DNA of 64,000 nucleotides from Mastigamoeba balamuthi (Eukaryota; Evosea; Mastigamoebida; Mastigamoebidae). The position numbers were made by a program, and so were the translations under genes. The stretch covers positions 62,001 through 126,000 of the forward strand of contig CACRSC010000012.1 in NCBI GenBank assembly GCA_902651635.1, read 5' to 3'. The notes under the pieces were generated by a model. The model searched no databases and was not told the origin of the DNA. It was given only the letters and a program-made list of their open reading frames with translations. Shown piece after piece: positions 42,601 to 53,824 of the stretch. Numbering within the stretch: the stretch's first letter is position 1; each line of letters opens with the position of its first letter.

Positions 42601-45492
42601 GCAGACGCTTCGCAGGGTGTTGGCGAACATGTAGCCTGCGTCCCACCTTGGGCAAAAGAGGTCAGTCGTTCTCGAGGGCAAGGTCTCTCACTCACAGCGG
42701 CATCACTCTTACTGTTGTGTATCCAGAGTAGAAGTCCGAGATATTGTGGCGCACGTAGCTCCTCAACTGCATGTGAATGAGACGGGACTGAATTTGGATC
42801 GAGCGTACCAAGACAGCAGGATTCGCCCAGAACTGATGGACCTCCTCGAAGTTCTCTGATTTCTGGAACATCTCCTGTGGACTCTTGATGAGAAAAGTAC
42901 TGGGAATCACCAAATGTTGATCGCACGTTGAATATGTCTTGGAAGGTGTCGATCTCTTGTATAGCTCGGGCGCACTGCCGTTCGGCATCAGAGAGGTTGC
43001 CTGCAATCTGGGCCATCTCGAACTCCCTGATCTTCATGACCGCAACTGTGGAGTATCCCCTCGTCGTGATCGTCTTGGCCATATCCCTCAGAGTGCCTCT
43101 GTACTGGTCCATGGTGGAAACAGACACGGCGAAGTTAACGACACTTCCAATGACGAGTGCAGCCAGAGTTCCCAGGACGGCCATGTGGAGCCTCCCGAGC
43201 ACAACACTCTTCGCAGTCTCGATCTGGCGCCTTACCGCTCGTGCGTGCGAGGACTCTTCTGAGGAGAACTGGCCCGCTGAGGCTGACGACCTGAACGAGG
43301 CAACGCTTGAGGTCATATCGAACTTTGAGCTGCTCTCTGCTCCTCCGGCAGACTGCGTTGCTTGCTCCGTTGGTACAGCCACATCTTTGCCCGACTCCTG
43401 CTCTGTCTCTGGGTGATCGTGGAAGCGGATCTTCCTCTGACTTCCGTTGAGTGATGGGGCGAATGAAGGAACGAGGGGCGTGTCGCTCATTGTCGATCCG
43501 TCGGCCATCGGTTTGATTTTGGAGGTGCTGCGGAGGTTGAGCTTTCCCTTGTGCTCGGACCTCCTGTGCCTCTTGGACTGCTCCTCCTCGCACTGGTCCG
43601 CCAGCACCAGGACCATCTCTGCCCCCTCCTTGTTGTTCTTCAGCTCCGACAGGTGCTTCGACCACGCCCGCAGTACCCTGCCGCCCAAGGGGGTCAGAGG
43701 ATCAGGGAATGCCCCAACGCGGGCTCGGCTGTCGGTGGGGTCGCGCACGTGACGCTGTGGGGGTTCTCGCGGAGGAGGTCCTGGATGATGTCGGCAGACT
43801 TCTTCTGGTGGTGGGCCGCGTCCCGGACCAGCTTCAGGAGCTGCTGCACGTCGATCGAGTCGCTGTGGGACCGCACCAGCAGCTGCCAGAACCGCGCGTT
43901 CAGGGCCCGGCACAGCTTGTGGTGCTTGGCTGCCACCGACAGCCGCACCTGGACCTCCTCCTTCTTCTCCGCCTCCTGGTTCGCGTTCTGCACGGCCTGC
44001 AGCAGGCTCGACACCAGGAACCGGGTGTCGGGCGCCGCCTTGAGCCTCTTGACGGCCCGCAGGTGCGCCACCGCCCCCAGCGTGTCGTGCCCGACCTCGA
44101 ACAGCAGCATCGCGTGCTCCATGTGCACGGCAGGCTCCTTGGGGAACGCCTCCTTGCCGAGCACCACGATGTCCAGCGCGCGCGGCATCATCACCGCGGC
44201 CTTGCCGGGGTTCACGTTGTAGATCTTCCTCACCATGAACGACACCTCCTCCGGCCGCCTGAACGCCAGCCTGTCCAGCGGCACGCCGTCCGACACCCAC
44301 CTCTCCCAGCTCCTCTGGTACACCAGGAACCCCACAAACCCCCCGATGCCCGCCGGCAGCAGCAGCGAGCAGCACACCGCGAACGGCACAACAGAGTCCC
44401 CCACAATCGCCGCCACGAGCTGCGGGACCGCCCCCGCCGCAAACGCGCAGCAGAACCCCCCGACGACGCAGTTGTCGAACTTCCTCCAGTACGGCAGGAC
44501 GTGCCAGTGGGCCAGCACGAGGAGGGCGCTCAGCGCCAGCGCGAAGGCCGCGTGCACCCACGGCTTGGTGTCCCACGCGAACGCCCGCGTCGCGCTGAGC
44601 ACCAGCTTCACGGCCTCGAGCAGCAGCACCACGCGCGGGGTGGCGACAGAGAGTCTCCCTCCGCTTGGTGTGAATTCCCCTATGCTGTTTGTCTTTAGAT
44701 GGCGTTTTTTGGACAACTGGATCATACAATAGAGAGCTGACACAAGCGAAGACCACCAGAAGCGCGATCGTGATAACGTCAACAGCAATGATCGACGAAC
44801 TCTCTTTGGCATCTGAGAACCGAGATGTGAGATGGACCGGTAGGGAAGGGGAAACGAACGGTTGAGGCAGACAAAGCAGAGGGGGAACGTGAGCAGAGGT
44901 ACAACTCGAATGAAGTTCTTGAGGATAATTGCCGACCGGGTGTGAACAGAAGCCCCTTTGTAGACACGAATGTACTCGAAAGCGACAATCAGGCTTGCGA
45001 TGGCGAGTACGGCCAGGGCCGATATCACAACAGCTCCAGCTGCCATCTGCGGCATCTCCGGAGCTCTGTGCCGAGACAACAGTTAGGACACTGATCGGAC
45101 AACCAACCAGAGAGAGAGAGAGAGAGAGACACGTGCTGAACCTTATCAACGCGATCCAGCGGGATGCTGGCGCAATCACTGTCGACGCCGCAGCTGTCTG
45201 CTCGACAGACAGCGTGACAAACTGCAGCAAGACGAGGCTGCGGAGCCACGGCAGCAGCCTGCTGCCCTGCGCCGCGTTGATGGCGAACGCCAGCCTCTGG
45301 AACGCCCCATAGCCCGCTGCCCTCCGTCGGGCGAGAAAGATGGCTTCAGTGCCCGTCCTACCGCCAACCCCAAACATGCGCAGAGCTTCGGCGCGTGAGC
45401 TCACCTTTGGCTGCAGATGTGTTCTGGGCATCGGACCACGCGATGCTCGAGCTCCCCCCGGTGGTCGACGATCCACCACCGATCGACGACAT
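39603..45492 (-). CDS. TmcB-type receptor adenylyl/guanylyl cyclase, copy A (two frameshifts)
   Basis: Fifteen exons are inferred: 45492-45405, 45316-45142, 45065-44860, 44812-44728, 44684-43749, 43677-42927, 42883-42809, 42766-42696, 42646-41756, 41711-41571, 41529-41058, 41016-40955, 40902-40769, 40724-40452, 40395-39603; about 1,700 residues. Several membrane helices and the helical region typical of amoebozoan Tiny macrocysts B proteins come first, then a membrane-flanked sensor segment, a PAS domain (ILCNQTRAIEIFNPAAETLTG) and a class III cyclase (FADIVGFTTLSSKLDA, YDLWGDTVNIAARM). Compared with copy B, the frame is broken once in exon 11 (near 41380) and once in the last exon (near 39970), each a net +1. 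It may be decaying, or these may be sequence errors. Confidence 0.78.
40154..40562 (-). repeat. 409-base block identical to 46446-46854
   Basis: This segment of cyclase copy A, covering the core of the catalytic domain and its 56-base intron, matches copy B base for base. Sequence on either side differs clearly. Best explained by gene conversion; an assembly effect cannot be excluded. Confidence 0.9.
45112..45130. repeat. GA dinucleotide tract
   Basis: About nine GA units (CT on the coding strand) lie inside an intron of cyclase copy A. Confidence 0.8.
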
Positions 45493-45898
45493 GCAGATGG
45501 TGTGCTGCGGTGAGTGGACTCTAAGTGCGCCTTAGTGACCGAGCTATCTTTTTATATTTAGGGTCGCACCCGAAGTTCCTTTTTCGCCGCCCTTTCGGCA
45601 TTTTTCCTTGTTTTAGGATCTTTGATGCTTATGAACTCCGAAAAGAGATTTCACAGCTGACCACGCACAGTGCAATGCGGGAAAAACGATGAGACACGAA
45701 GCCCAACGAATCCGCAAGGTGACAACAGAATGACGATTACCTTCTCAAAGTGCATTGAGCAATGCACTCCGAATCCGTCCAGGGTAAGGTCATACTAAGA
45801 CGAACCAAATCAGACAGTGTGACCACGAAGACTTGGATACGGCATCTCAGAGAATTGTAATGGTGAATAAAATGAAATCTGTGTTTTCTTTCTACTCA
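45493..45898. other. Spacer between tandem cyclase genes
   Basis: This holds the end of copy B and the promoter of copy A, both on the minus strand. No gene or RNA is seen. Confidence 0.5.
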
Positions 45899-48800
45899 TC
45901 AGAGGATTGTCTCATCGAGGTTCTTTTGAATGGTCGACAGGCTGGTGTTTAGTGCACCAATAGGCTTGTCGATTTCACTGCGTACCCTCTGTAGGAGCGA
46001 TGGTGATGGTGACTTTCCGAGTAGAGTTGAGATGATCTTGCTGCTATGCTGGCTGAGTGAGATCTCTGGGTTGTCTTCACCCTCGGTTGTCGAGCTCTTT
46101 TGAGGGTAACATTCTCGAGGCCCTGTGCTGGGATCTGCATGACTTCCCGCGACCCCAGAGATAACGTCGGTAATCTGGGCTTCCGCTTTGTCGATCACAG
46201 GGACAGAGCCGGTGATCTGACTGTGTATCGTATTCTGGAGTGCGTCCGTCAAGATATCCTCGGCGTTTGGTAGTGATGCACAGGCCCAGTTTACCAACTC
46301 GGTGTTGCTCGGGCGGTGCAGGTAGCAGACCATGTCGGGTTTCCCCTGCTGGGTGGGCATGGGGCCCCTGCACTCGAACTTCCAGGACGAGTTCTCGAAC
46401 CACCGGTGGTACATCGCCTCGTTGACCTGCACGCAGCCCGGAACACCCGTGTGCTCCATGCGGGCGGCGATGTTCACGGTGTCGCCCCACAGGTCGTAGG
46501 CGATCTTGCGCGTCCCGATGATGCCGGCGATGACAGGCCCTGCGTTGATGCCGATCCTGATGCGTATCGTGTGCTTGGAGCTGCGGTTGTACTCGTGCAG
46601 CGTTCCCAGCATGGCGATGGCGAACCTCATCATTCGCCTGCCGTGGTCTTCGCATCGGATGGGCACGCCGCTCACAACCATGTATGCCTGAAACAGACAG
46701 CGCAGTGCCTTCAGAAGGGGAAAGCGTGGACCGGTCGACGCACGTCACCGATGGTTTTGATCTTCTCGACACTGAAGTTGTCCAGCTGCTCGTCCCACTG
46801 CGAGAACACGCCATTGAGCATCTCCACAATGCTCTCGGCGTCGAGTTTGGAGGATAAGGCAGTGAATCCGACGATGTCAGAGAAGAGAACAGTGGCTTGA
46901 TCGAAATGAGAAGCAAGCAGCACGTTCGTATCTCCCTCTCCTGCCACAGCATTAAGGCGGTCGGCCACTTGCCTTGGAAATATGTTCAGCAGCAGCTTCT
47001 CTGCCTGAAATAAAGGCCTGAGTCAATGTACAGCTCATATTTCTCACCCTATTGCGGTGTTTGATTATCTCCTTCTCGTTGTCCATGATCGTTGTGATGT
47101 CTCTGATAAAGAGGGCTGTGGTGATTTTGTCCTTCACCACAGTTTTACCCACAGAGACGAGTGCACAGATGTTCCTTCCATCTGGTTACACAAATGTAAG
47201 AAGCAGAAGAGTATGAGACCTCACCCTTTGTCCGGATCACTACTTCGCTGCTTATTCTCTTCGCGAAGTTATTATCCTCGGTCATTCTGTATACAGCAGT
47301 TAATTCTCGGAGAATTGTATTGTGCCCCTGGGTACCCAAAGATACTGTGTAGCAATTTCTCGTTGTCCTCGACATCACAAGGAATAACCATTGAGATGTT
47401 CTGACGAAGTACTTCATTGGACTTGTAGCCTGTAAGGGTCTCCGCAGCGGGATTGAATATTTCAATCGACCTCGACTGATTGCACAAGATGACAACGTCC
47501 TCGCACGCGTCCACAATTGACTTCGTAACTCTTTCTTGTTCCTTCTCTGTCAACTCCTCGATCTCTGCGGCACTCTTGCCCATTTCTAGATAGTCGTGGA
47601 TAGACTGGACGGAATCGAGAACGTTGACAGGGAGAAACAGTAGCATTTGAAATACTCTGTGATATAAGTAAGCGTCAACAGTGAAAAGGATGGTATACTG
47701 CTCGATTTCGCGTCCAACAAGTGACACAAAGCTTCTGACCACGAAGTAGAAAAGGCAGGTGACAGGTACACAAATCCAAAACAGGGTGGTGATCAAGGTG
47801 CTGCTTCTGCACACAACGGCATGAGAACGAAAATAACGTACAATAAGGAAAGCACTTCTGTTCGGTGTTGTCAGCTGATTGCTCCAGATAAAGCAAATCG
47901 TCCTGGAGCCACCGGTCTACCACGTTTCTGATTACATACGACTGTTGGTAGTATTCACTGATTATGTTCATCGGGACTGCGTCAGGGGCGTTGATTCTGT
48001 GGATAGTTAGAGGCGTGGGATGGGAACTACAGTGATGGTACAGTTCGCTGAATATGTGGTACAGTATCTCCAGGTGGTCAATGTAAGATCGCAACAGTTG
48101 TCCCAAGCCCGCACAGTCTGGAATTTTGGCTGCAGGCGGGCAGGGCCGGAGGTACCACAGATCATACATGTCAGCGTCGGAGAGGATCGTTGAGGGAAAG
48201 CCCATGGCAGTGCTCCCATACTTCAGGGCACGATCGGTGGCGATAAAGCGTGAAAAGATGTCCTGAAATTCCGCAACAAGCGCGCTCCGGTTCCACATGG
48301 TCGTGTCACCGACCATCATTTCGTATGACCAGAAAAGTAGTTCCCTCACAATGTTCTTGCGAGTACCGTCGGTGTTGATCGAGAGGCCGGCGTGGTCATT
48401 AGTGGTCGAAAAGTGAGTAGCAACCACAAATACACCAGTGCACATGGCCACGGCAAATAACACTGTGAAGCCGTAGAGTATGTTCATCTTTGCCACTGAT
48501 GTCAGCCTCGATTTTGATGCTGCACGCGTGTTCCCGAAGTCCATATCCTCCTCGTTATTTGTATGCGAAGAGAGACGCTCGTATGTATTGATAACTGTCG
48601 ATTTCGGTATGTCGAGGAACAGCCTCACTGCTGAGTTACGTTCCCTCTGTATCATCCTAAGGACAGGCCAATACACCAGCACCACAAACGCGAGAGCCCC
48701 AGCGATGGTAGCAGGGAAGAAACCGAAAAGAAAGGTGTCGATCTTACGCGCTTGCTGCACTGACATCTGCGCATAGAGGTCGCCGAGTGCTCGGAGCTGA

Positions 48801-49855
48801 GCAATGAACACAGTGGGCCCGTTCTCCATCACAAATCTGAACTCGTGTGTTGCACGCAGATTCTTCACACCGAGTTCTGCAATGCTCATGTTGCACACAC
48901 TTCTGACAGCGTTTGCGAACATGTACCCTGCATCCCATCTTTTCGGAAGTGAGGAATCGAAAAAGATAGCATACCGCACAGAGGGATCACTCGGAGCGTT
49001 GTGTAGCCTGAATAGAAGTCTGAGATGTTCCTGCGTACGTAACTCCTCAGCTGTGTATGTGCAGTCAGACATTGCAGGACAAGGCTCGCTCGCTCGCACA
49101 ACGAGGTTCGGTGCAGCCCAGAATTCTTGAATCTGCGGGAAGATGCTCGATCTTTTAAACATCTCCTACGTCGGTCTCTGAATGAGCTCTAGGTTGAGAT
49201 TGGGACGGCTTACGTTCAGTTGGTTTTGGAAGATGTCAATCATCTCGATTGCACGATCGCATTTCAATCCGGCCTCGGTACTGTTGCCAGCAATCTGGGC
49301 CATTTCGAACTCCCTGATGTTCATAACAGCGATTGTTGAGAAGCCTCGCGTAGTGATCGTCTGCGCCATATCTATCAACGTGTTTTTGTACTGCTTCATG
49401 GTGGTCACTGACACGGAATAGTTCACGACACACCCGACAATAAGCGCAGCCAGTGTGGCCAGGACTGCCATGTGCAGCCTTCCGAGCACAGTACTCTTGG
49501 CGGTTTCGATCTGGCGTCTGACTGCTCGAGAGTGTGCAGACTCCTCTGATGCTGATGCTGATGATCTGAACGAGGAATTGGACACATTATCGAGCTTCGA
49601 GTTGATGTCGTCCCCTGTGGCAAATTCAATCCCTCCCTGAGCATTTACTTCTGGTATCACCCGTTCCTGTTCTGTGTCCGGCTTCAATTGGTCGTGATCG
49701 TGGAAGTGGATTTTTCGTTGGTCTCCATTGATCGAGGATGAAGGGACCAGGGGCGTGTCGCTCATCGCAGTTTCGCTCGGCTTGATTTTGGAGGTACTGC
49801 GCAGGTTGAGCTTTCCCTTGTGCTCGGACATCCTGTGCCTCTTGGACTGCTCCTC
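45899..49855 (-). CDS. TmcB-type receptor adenylyl/guanylyl cyclase, copy B (5' end missing)
   Basis: Exons from 49855 inward: to 49214, 49165-49100, 49050-48980, 48938-48042, 47996-47856, 47806-47336, 47286-47225, 47181-47048, 47004-46744 and 46687-45899, all in phase. It is a paralogue of copy A with the same intron positions. Parts present: a linker with a Ser-rich basic stretch, a membrane helix, a long extracytosolic sensor (EFRFVMENGPTVFIAQLRALG), a second helix (IAGALAFVVLVYWPVL), a third pair, a PAS domain and the class III cyclase (FSDIVGFTALSSKLDA; metal-binding Asp in this block). The N-terminal TmcB region is absent because the sequence stops at an N (49856), inside a codon run matching copy A near 43590. 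Cyclic-nucleotide signalling from a surface stimulus is the inferred role. Confidence 0.85.
46446..46854 (-). repeat. 409-base block identical to 40154-40562
   Basis: Partner of the identical stretch in copy A, offset exactly 6292 bases; includes the intron at 46688-46743. Confidence 0.9.
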
Positions 49856-49856
49856 N
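49856..49856. other. Single N: assembly join
   Basis: The only ambiguous base in the window. Left of it, cyclase copy B breaks off mid-exon; right of it, unrelated sequence leads within 65 bases to a start codon on the other strand. A contig join or unresolved gap is likely, so the true neighbours are uncertain. Confidence 0.9.
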
Positions 49857-49920
49857 GACGATGTATCGTGGGAAGATACGAAATAATCCCCCGGACCAGA
49901 TTTACGTATCTTGCTCGAAA

Positions 49921-52290
49921 ATGGGTGATCCCGACAGGCGCGAGGTCGTCGCGCTCCGGGCCGTCAACGCGCAGCTCGAGCACAAGTGCCGCGCGCAGGA
50001 GCGCGACTGCACCCGCCTGCGCGCGCGGGTGTCGGAGCTCCTCGGTCTGCCCTCTGCGCCCGCCCCGCCGGCCCTCAGCCTCGCTCGCCCCCTCGGTGCG
50101 CTCCCCCCGGGCTCTCCCGTGCGCCCACCCTTACGGCGGCGACGTGGGTTGCGTCGTGGTGTTCCGGGTCTCACCCCCCCCCTCACCCTTTTTTCCTTGG
50201 TGAGATCTGAGCCGGTATTTTGTGCCGATTTCCGCGAACCTGTTACGTGTTAACGCGGCACGCGTGTTTGGACGTCATAACGAATGCGTGCCGGCACCCT
50301 CGGGTCCCCCCGCCAGACCCGAACGGGCGAGTGGGAGGATCGCAGGAGGACATTGTCGCGCTGCTGCGGCAGTCGGACGCGCGTGCTGCTGCGCTGGGCG
50401 CTGAGCGCGACGCTCTGGCCGCCCGCGTTAAGGCGCTGGAGGAGAGCGCGTCCAGGGCCGCGGCCGCGGCTGCCCCTGCGCAGGAGACGGACACCAAGGC
50501 CGTCGCGGCGCTGCAGAAGGAGCTCGAGGCTGCTGCGCGTGCCACCGCGGGGCTCAAGACGGACCTCGCTCGGGCCAACCAGCAGAAGGCCAAGTTCGCG
50601 TCCGAGCTGCAGGAGATGAGCACAAGTTAGTGCGAGTACAGTGGCGTTAGGGGGCCCATTGATCCTGACTGCCGTCCTCCTTTCCCGCCCAGAGTACCAG
50701 CAGCTACAGCTACAGCAGCAGAGGAAGCTCAACGCCCCGTCGCGCCCCGCCACAAGCACCACAAGCGCCAGCAAGGCAGCGGACGAGGCGAGGGAGAGGG
50801 AACAGCAGCTGCAGCTGCAGACGCTGCGGGACAGGGTCGCCGCGCTTGAAGCCGACCTCGCATCGTCGCGCGAGTCGCTCGCCCGGTCGGGCGCTGCGGC
50901 CGACGAGGCTCGCTCGCAGGCGGCGGCGGCCCGCTCGGAGCTGTCGCGCGCACTGACGGACCTCGCGGCGCTGCGCGCGCGGCACTCGGAGCTCGAGCGC
51001 CGCACCCAGGACGCGGAGAAGCTCGGGAAGGTCGCCGAGACTGCCGCGGAGGCCGCCGAGAAAGCCGCAAGGGCCACAGCCGAGCGCGACGCCGCCCTGC
51101 TCCAGCTGCAGGCTCTGCGCGAGCTGGTCATCGAGGCTGACGCCTCCGGTGCCAAGGCAGCCGAGTCCCTGTCTCTTTACGCGCAGCGTGCGTCCGAGGG
51201 GGAGCGTGCTGCCTCAGAGGCCCGCCGTGAGGCGGAGTCTGCAAGAGAAGATGCCGAGCGGGCCCGCGCAGAGGCAACCGAGCTCCGCGAGGCCCTGTCG
51301 GCTATCGAGCGCGCCAGAGAAGCCGAGGAGGCCGAGAGCGCCCGTGTGCGAGCGCCAAGCATCGAGTGCGAGAACCAGCTGGTCTCTGCACTGGCTATTT
51401 CCCGGCAGGCTGCGCAGAGGGCGACCGAGACTGCAGAAGGGCTGAGGAGCGAGCTGGCTGCCGCGCGCGCTTCTCTCGCTGCTGCCGAGCAGGAGGCCGC
51501 GCGTGCCAGGGCTGAGGCCGACGCCGCAGCTGCAGACCTCGCTGCGGTGTCGCGCGAGTCTTCCGAGGTCGCTCTTGAATCCTCGCGTGCTAAAATCGCG
51601 GAGAAATCTGCGCTCGAGCGCGCAGCCGCAGCAGAGCAGCAGTTGCGCGCGGTGCAGGCCTCTGCGAAGGATGGGCAGAGGGCGTGCGAGGAGCTCCGTA
51701 GCTTGAAGGCAAGGGCCGAGGCGTTGGAGCGCGAGGCAGCTACCGAAAGGTCCGAAAAAGAGCGTGTGTTGGCGGACCTCGCCGCCAGCAACTCGCTCTA
51801 TGCCCGGCTAGCGGAGGCGCGGGATGCCCTTGCTGCACGTCTTCAGGCAGCAGATGACCTGCACGCAGAGCTGGACGACGCATTGTCGAGACTAGGCGAG
51901 GAGGTGGTTTCGTCCTTTTTACTTTTTGTTCTCTAACTCGGCCTGTAAAACTTGCACACACCTCGCCAACAGAGGGAAAGGAACGACGAGCTGGAGCGCC
52001 TTATGCGGGAATGGCGGGTCAGGGGGGCAGACGCAGCAGAGGACGTGGGGTGGAGGGCACGGGAGGAAGAGCTCATGCGTGCCGTCGACGATGCAGCGCG
52101 CGAACGCGAACTCGCGGAGTCGCGCGCCGCCGAATTGGCCGACGCCCTCGAGCAGGTCTCTGCACGGTCACAGCGCCTCGAGCGGGAGCGTGGCGAGCTC
52201 CGGTCATACTGTGCGCGCTACGAGCGAGAGCTGCAGAAGCTTGAGGCGCGTCTGGGGGTCAACGCACAACCGCCGCCTCGGGTCCGATAA
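49921..52290 (+). CDS. Long coiled-coil protein
   Basis: Exons 49921-50167, 50317-50625, 50693-51903 and 51973-52290 give about 694 residues. Nearly the whole length is Ala/Glu/Arg/Leu-rich heptad sequence (ALGAERDALAARVKALEES, LAAAEQEAARARAEAD), predicted to form a long parallel coiled coil; the ends are short and Pro-rich. No motor, kinase or membrane segment is seen. Golgin, centrosomal or ciliary rootlet-like roles are possible but cannot be told apart. An in-frame ATG lies at 49861, just 5 bases after the N; 49921 is preferred because heptads start soon after. The first donor (50168) is one of several in-phase choices; the other junctions are firm. Confidence 0.72.
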
Positions 52291-52590
52291 TAGAGGCTGT
52301 GCGTCCCTTTTCGCTGCGTCTTTTTTTTTTTGCTGCTGTGCGTTGTTCCGCCGCTTGCGCCACAGCCTGCGGGACGCATTAAGGCGGCGCGCCGCCGACG
52401 TTGCAGCAACGAAGCCCAGAGGTGCCTGAGGTTCGTGGCAGGTTGGGGGGAATGCCTGATGACATGTGAATAGCAAGAACAAGTTTAAGTTGAACAGTTT
52501 TCCATTGTTTTTTCCTCAATCACAACGGCAAGTGTGTGGTGTGGGTATGGTTTTGGGGTGTTGGGGTGTTGGCGACGAGCTTAGCTATTA
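52291..52590. other. Tail-to-tail intergenic
   Basis: Contains a run of 11 T (near 52321) after the coiled-coil gene and no visible gene. Confidence 0.4.
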
Positions 52591-53242
52591 TCAAATATCA
52601 AACAAGAGTTGCCTGAGAAGTTGTATGCGCACGAGCTGCTCCTGCTGCTGGACGAGGAGCTCCTGTATCTGTGTAAACATCTTATGCCTCTCCTCCTGCT
52701 GATCCGCCGGCAGCACGCTCGGGGTTGTCTGCACGACCTCGCTATTTGCATGTTCGTGGGTCACGGGGCACGTGGGGCTGCTTCTCTCTGTCCTGGCCCT
52801 CTTGTTTGCTGCCAAAGAGCGTTGACGGTAGCCCGCCTGCGACAACAGCTGGAGAGGACCGGAAATCGCTCTCCCTTCAACACGCCCGTCGGGCCCGCAG
52901 ATGTCGAAGACGAGCGTCAGGTCCTTCCCCAGGTGCAACCTCGATGAGTTGCAGTTCCTGCCGAGCGCCCGTGCGTGAGAGTGCTGGGGGCGCGTCTTTG
53001 ATGTGCAAATAGGAAAAAATGAAGCGGAAAAAACAGTCGAAGAGGTCATTGGCGCCAGAGGGGTCGAGGGCCACCCCAGCTGGCGAGCCCGCAACGCGAT
53101 AGCTAGGCACTGTCTTTGGCCTCCCCTACCCCGCACCCCGCACGCCGAGAATGGCAACATAGTTTGGGTGGGCGTACGAGATGCAGTGCGTGAAAAGGAA
53201 GAGTCGGCAACGGCAACCCCTCGGTGGCGGGAGCTCGGACAT
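52591..53242 (-). CDS. Unrecognised multi-exon gene, exons only partly resolved
   Basis: Two well-formed coding segments exist in different frames. The downstream one (about 52980-52591) reads KDLTLVFDICGPDGRVEGR and SGPLQLLSQAGYRQR, then a basic Ser/Thr stretch and a Gln-rich helical end (MFTQIQELLVQQQEQLVRIQ). The upstream one (about 53125-52970) reads VPSYRVAGSPAGVALDPSGAN and YLHIKDAP. Together they resemble one beta-rich domain followed by a leucine-zipper-like helix, as in a transcription factor, but I cannot name the family. The first ATG proposed (53242, MSELPPPRG) follows an AT-rich patch. I could not find an in-phase junction between the two segments, so the model is provisional. 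Confidence 0.4.
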
Positions 53243-53385
53243 GGTGCCTCCAATCTCTATATTTCGCTTACCGCGCGGCGTGCAGCACCTGTCGCATGGT
53301 CCAACAACTGTGTAGAGGAAAACAGCAGGAAAACGGGCAGAGTGAGGGGACAAAACACCCCCCCTCGGTGTCTCGAAGAGGACAT

Positions 53386-53824
53386 ATGAACGCACCTCTG
53401 CCGTCGTCGAACACGAGGGAAGACCTCACGGCAGCGTCTCGTATGTCCTCTGATGTGACCCCTCGCGACTCCATCCACCTCGCTGACAGTACGCAAGTGA
53501 TCTGTCCCCCAAAAGGACGTTGGGAACAGGCAGAAAGGAGTGGGGGGAGCCTCTCAGTGAGCAGGTAGGCAGCAGTCGAGAGACAGGCAACGGACCTCAA
53601 AGGGGACAGAGCGGAATAAGGCCTCGGAGGACAGCTCTAGCCGTGGCCCGTCCTCTGGGCAGACGTGGGCCGCGGCAGCCCCACCGGGGGCCTCAGGAGA
53701 GGCAGTTTCACAGGACCTTTTCATCACAGTGGAGGAAGGAAATGAGAGCGCCGAAGAGCTTTTGATTTCGGTTGAGTTCGTCACAACGGGCATTCCTCAA
53801 CAGTCTCCAATGCAAGGAAGATGA
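53386..53824 (+). CDS. Small hypothetical protein, two exons
   Basis: Exons 53386-53564 and 53635-53824 join in phase (GTAGGC donor, GACAG acceptor, 70-base intron) to 122 residues. The first part is hydrophilic (LPSSNTREDLTAASRMSSDV), the second ends in an acidic, beta-prone stretch (DLFITVEEGNESAEELLISVEF). No domain is recognised. It is divergent from the unresolved minus-strand gene. Coding status rests on the clean splice and on codon bias; a further open segment at about 53945-54105 might be another exon. Confidence 0.4.

Noticed and set aside
42594-45479. 961-codon open frame covering the cyclase copy A introns
   Set aside because: It mixes intron and out-of-frame sequence; only parts match coding exons. 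The spliced model agrees with copy B.
45437-45510. Plus-strand open start (MLELPPVVDDPPP) followed by GTGAGT
   Set aside because: The minus strand gives a better first exon for cyclase copy A at the same place, joined in phase.
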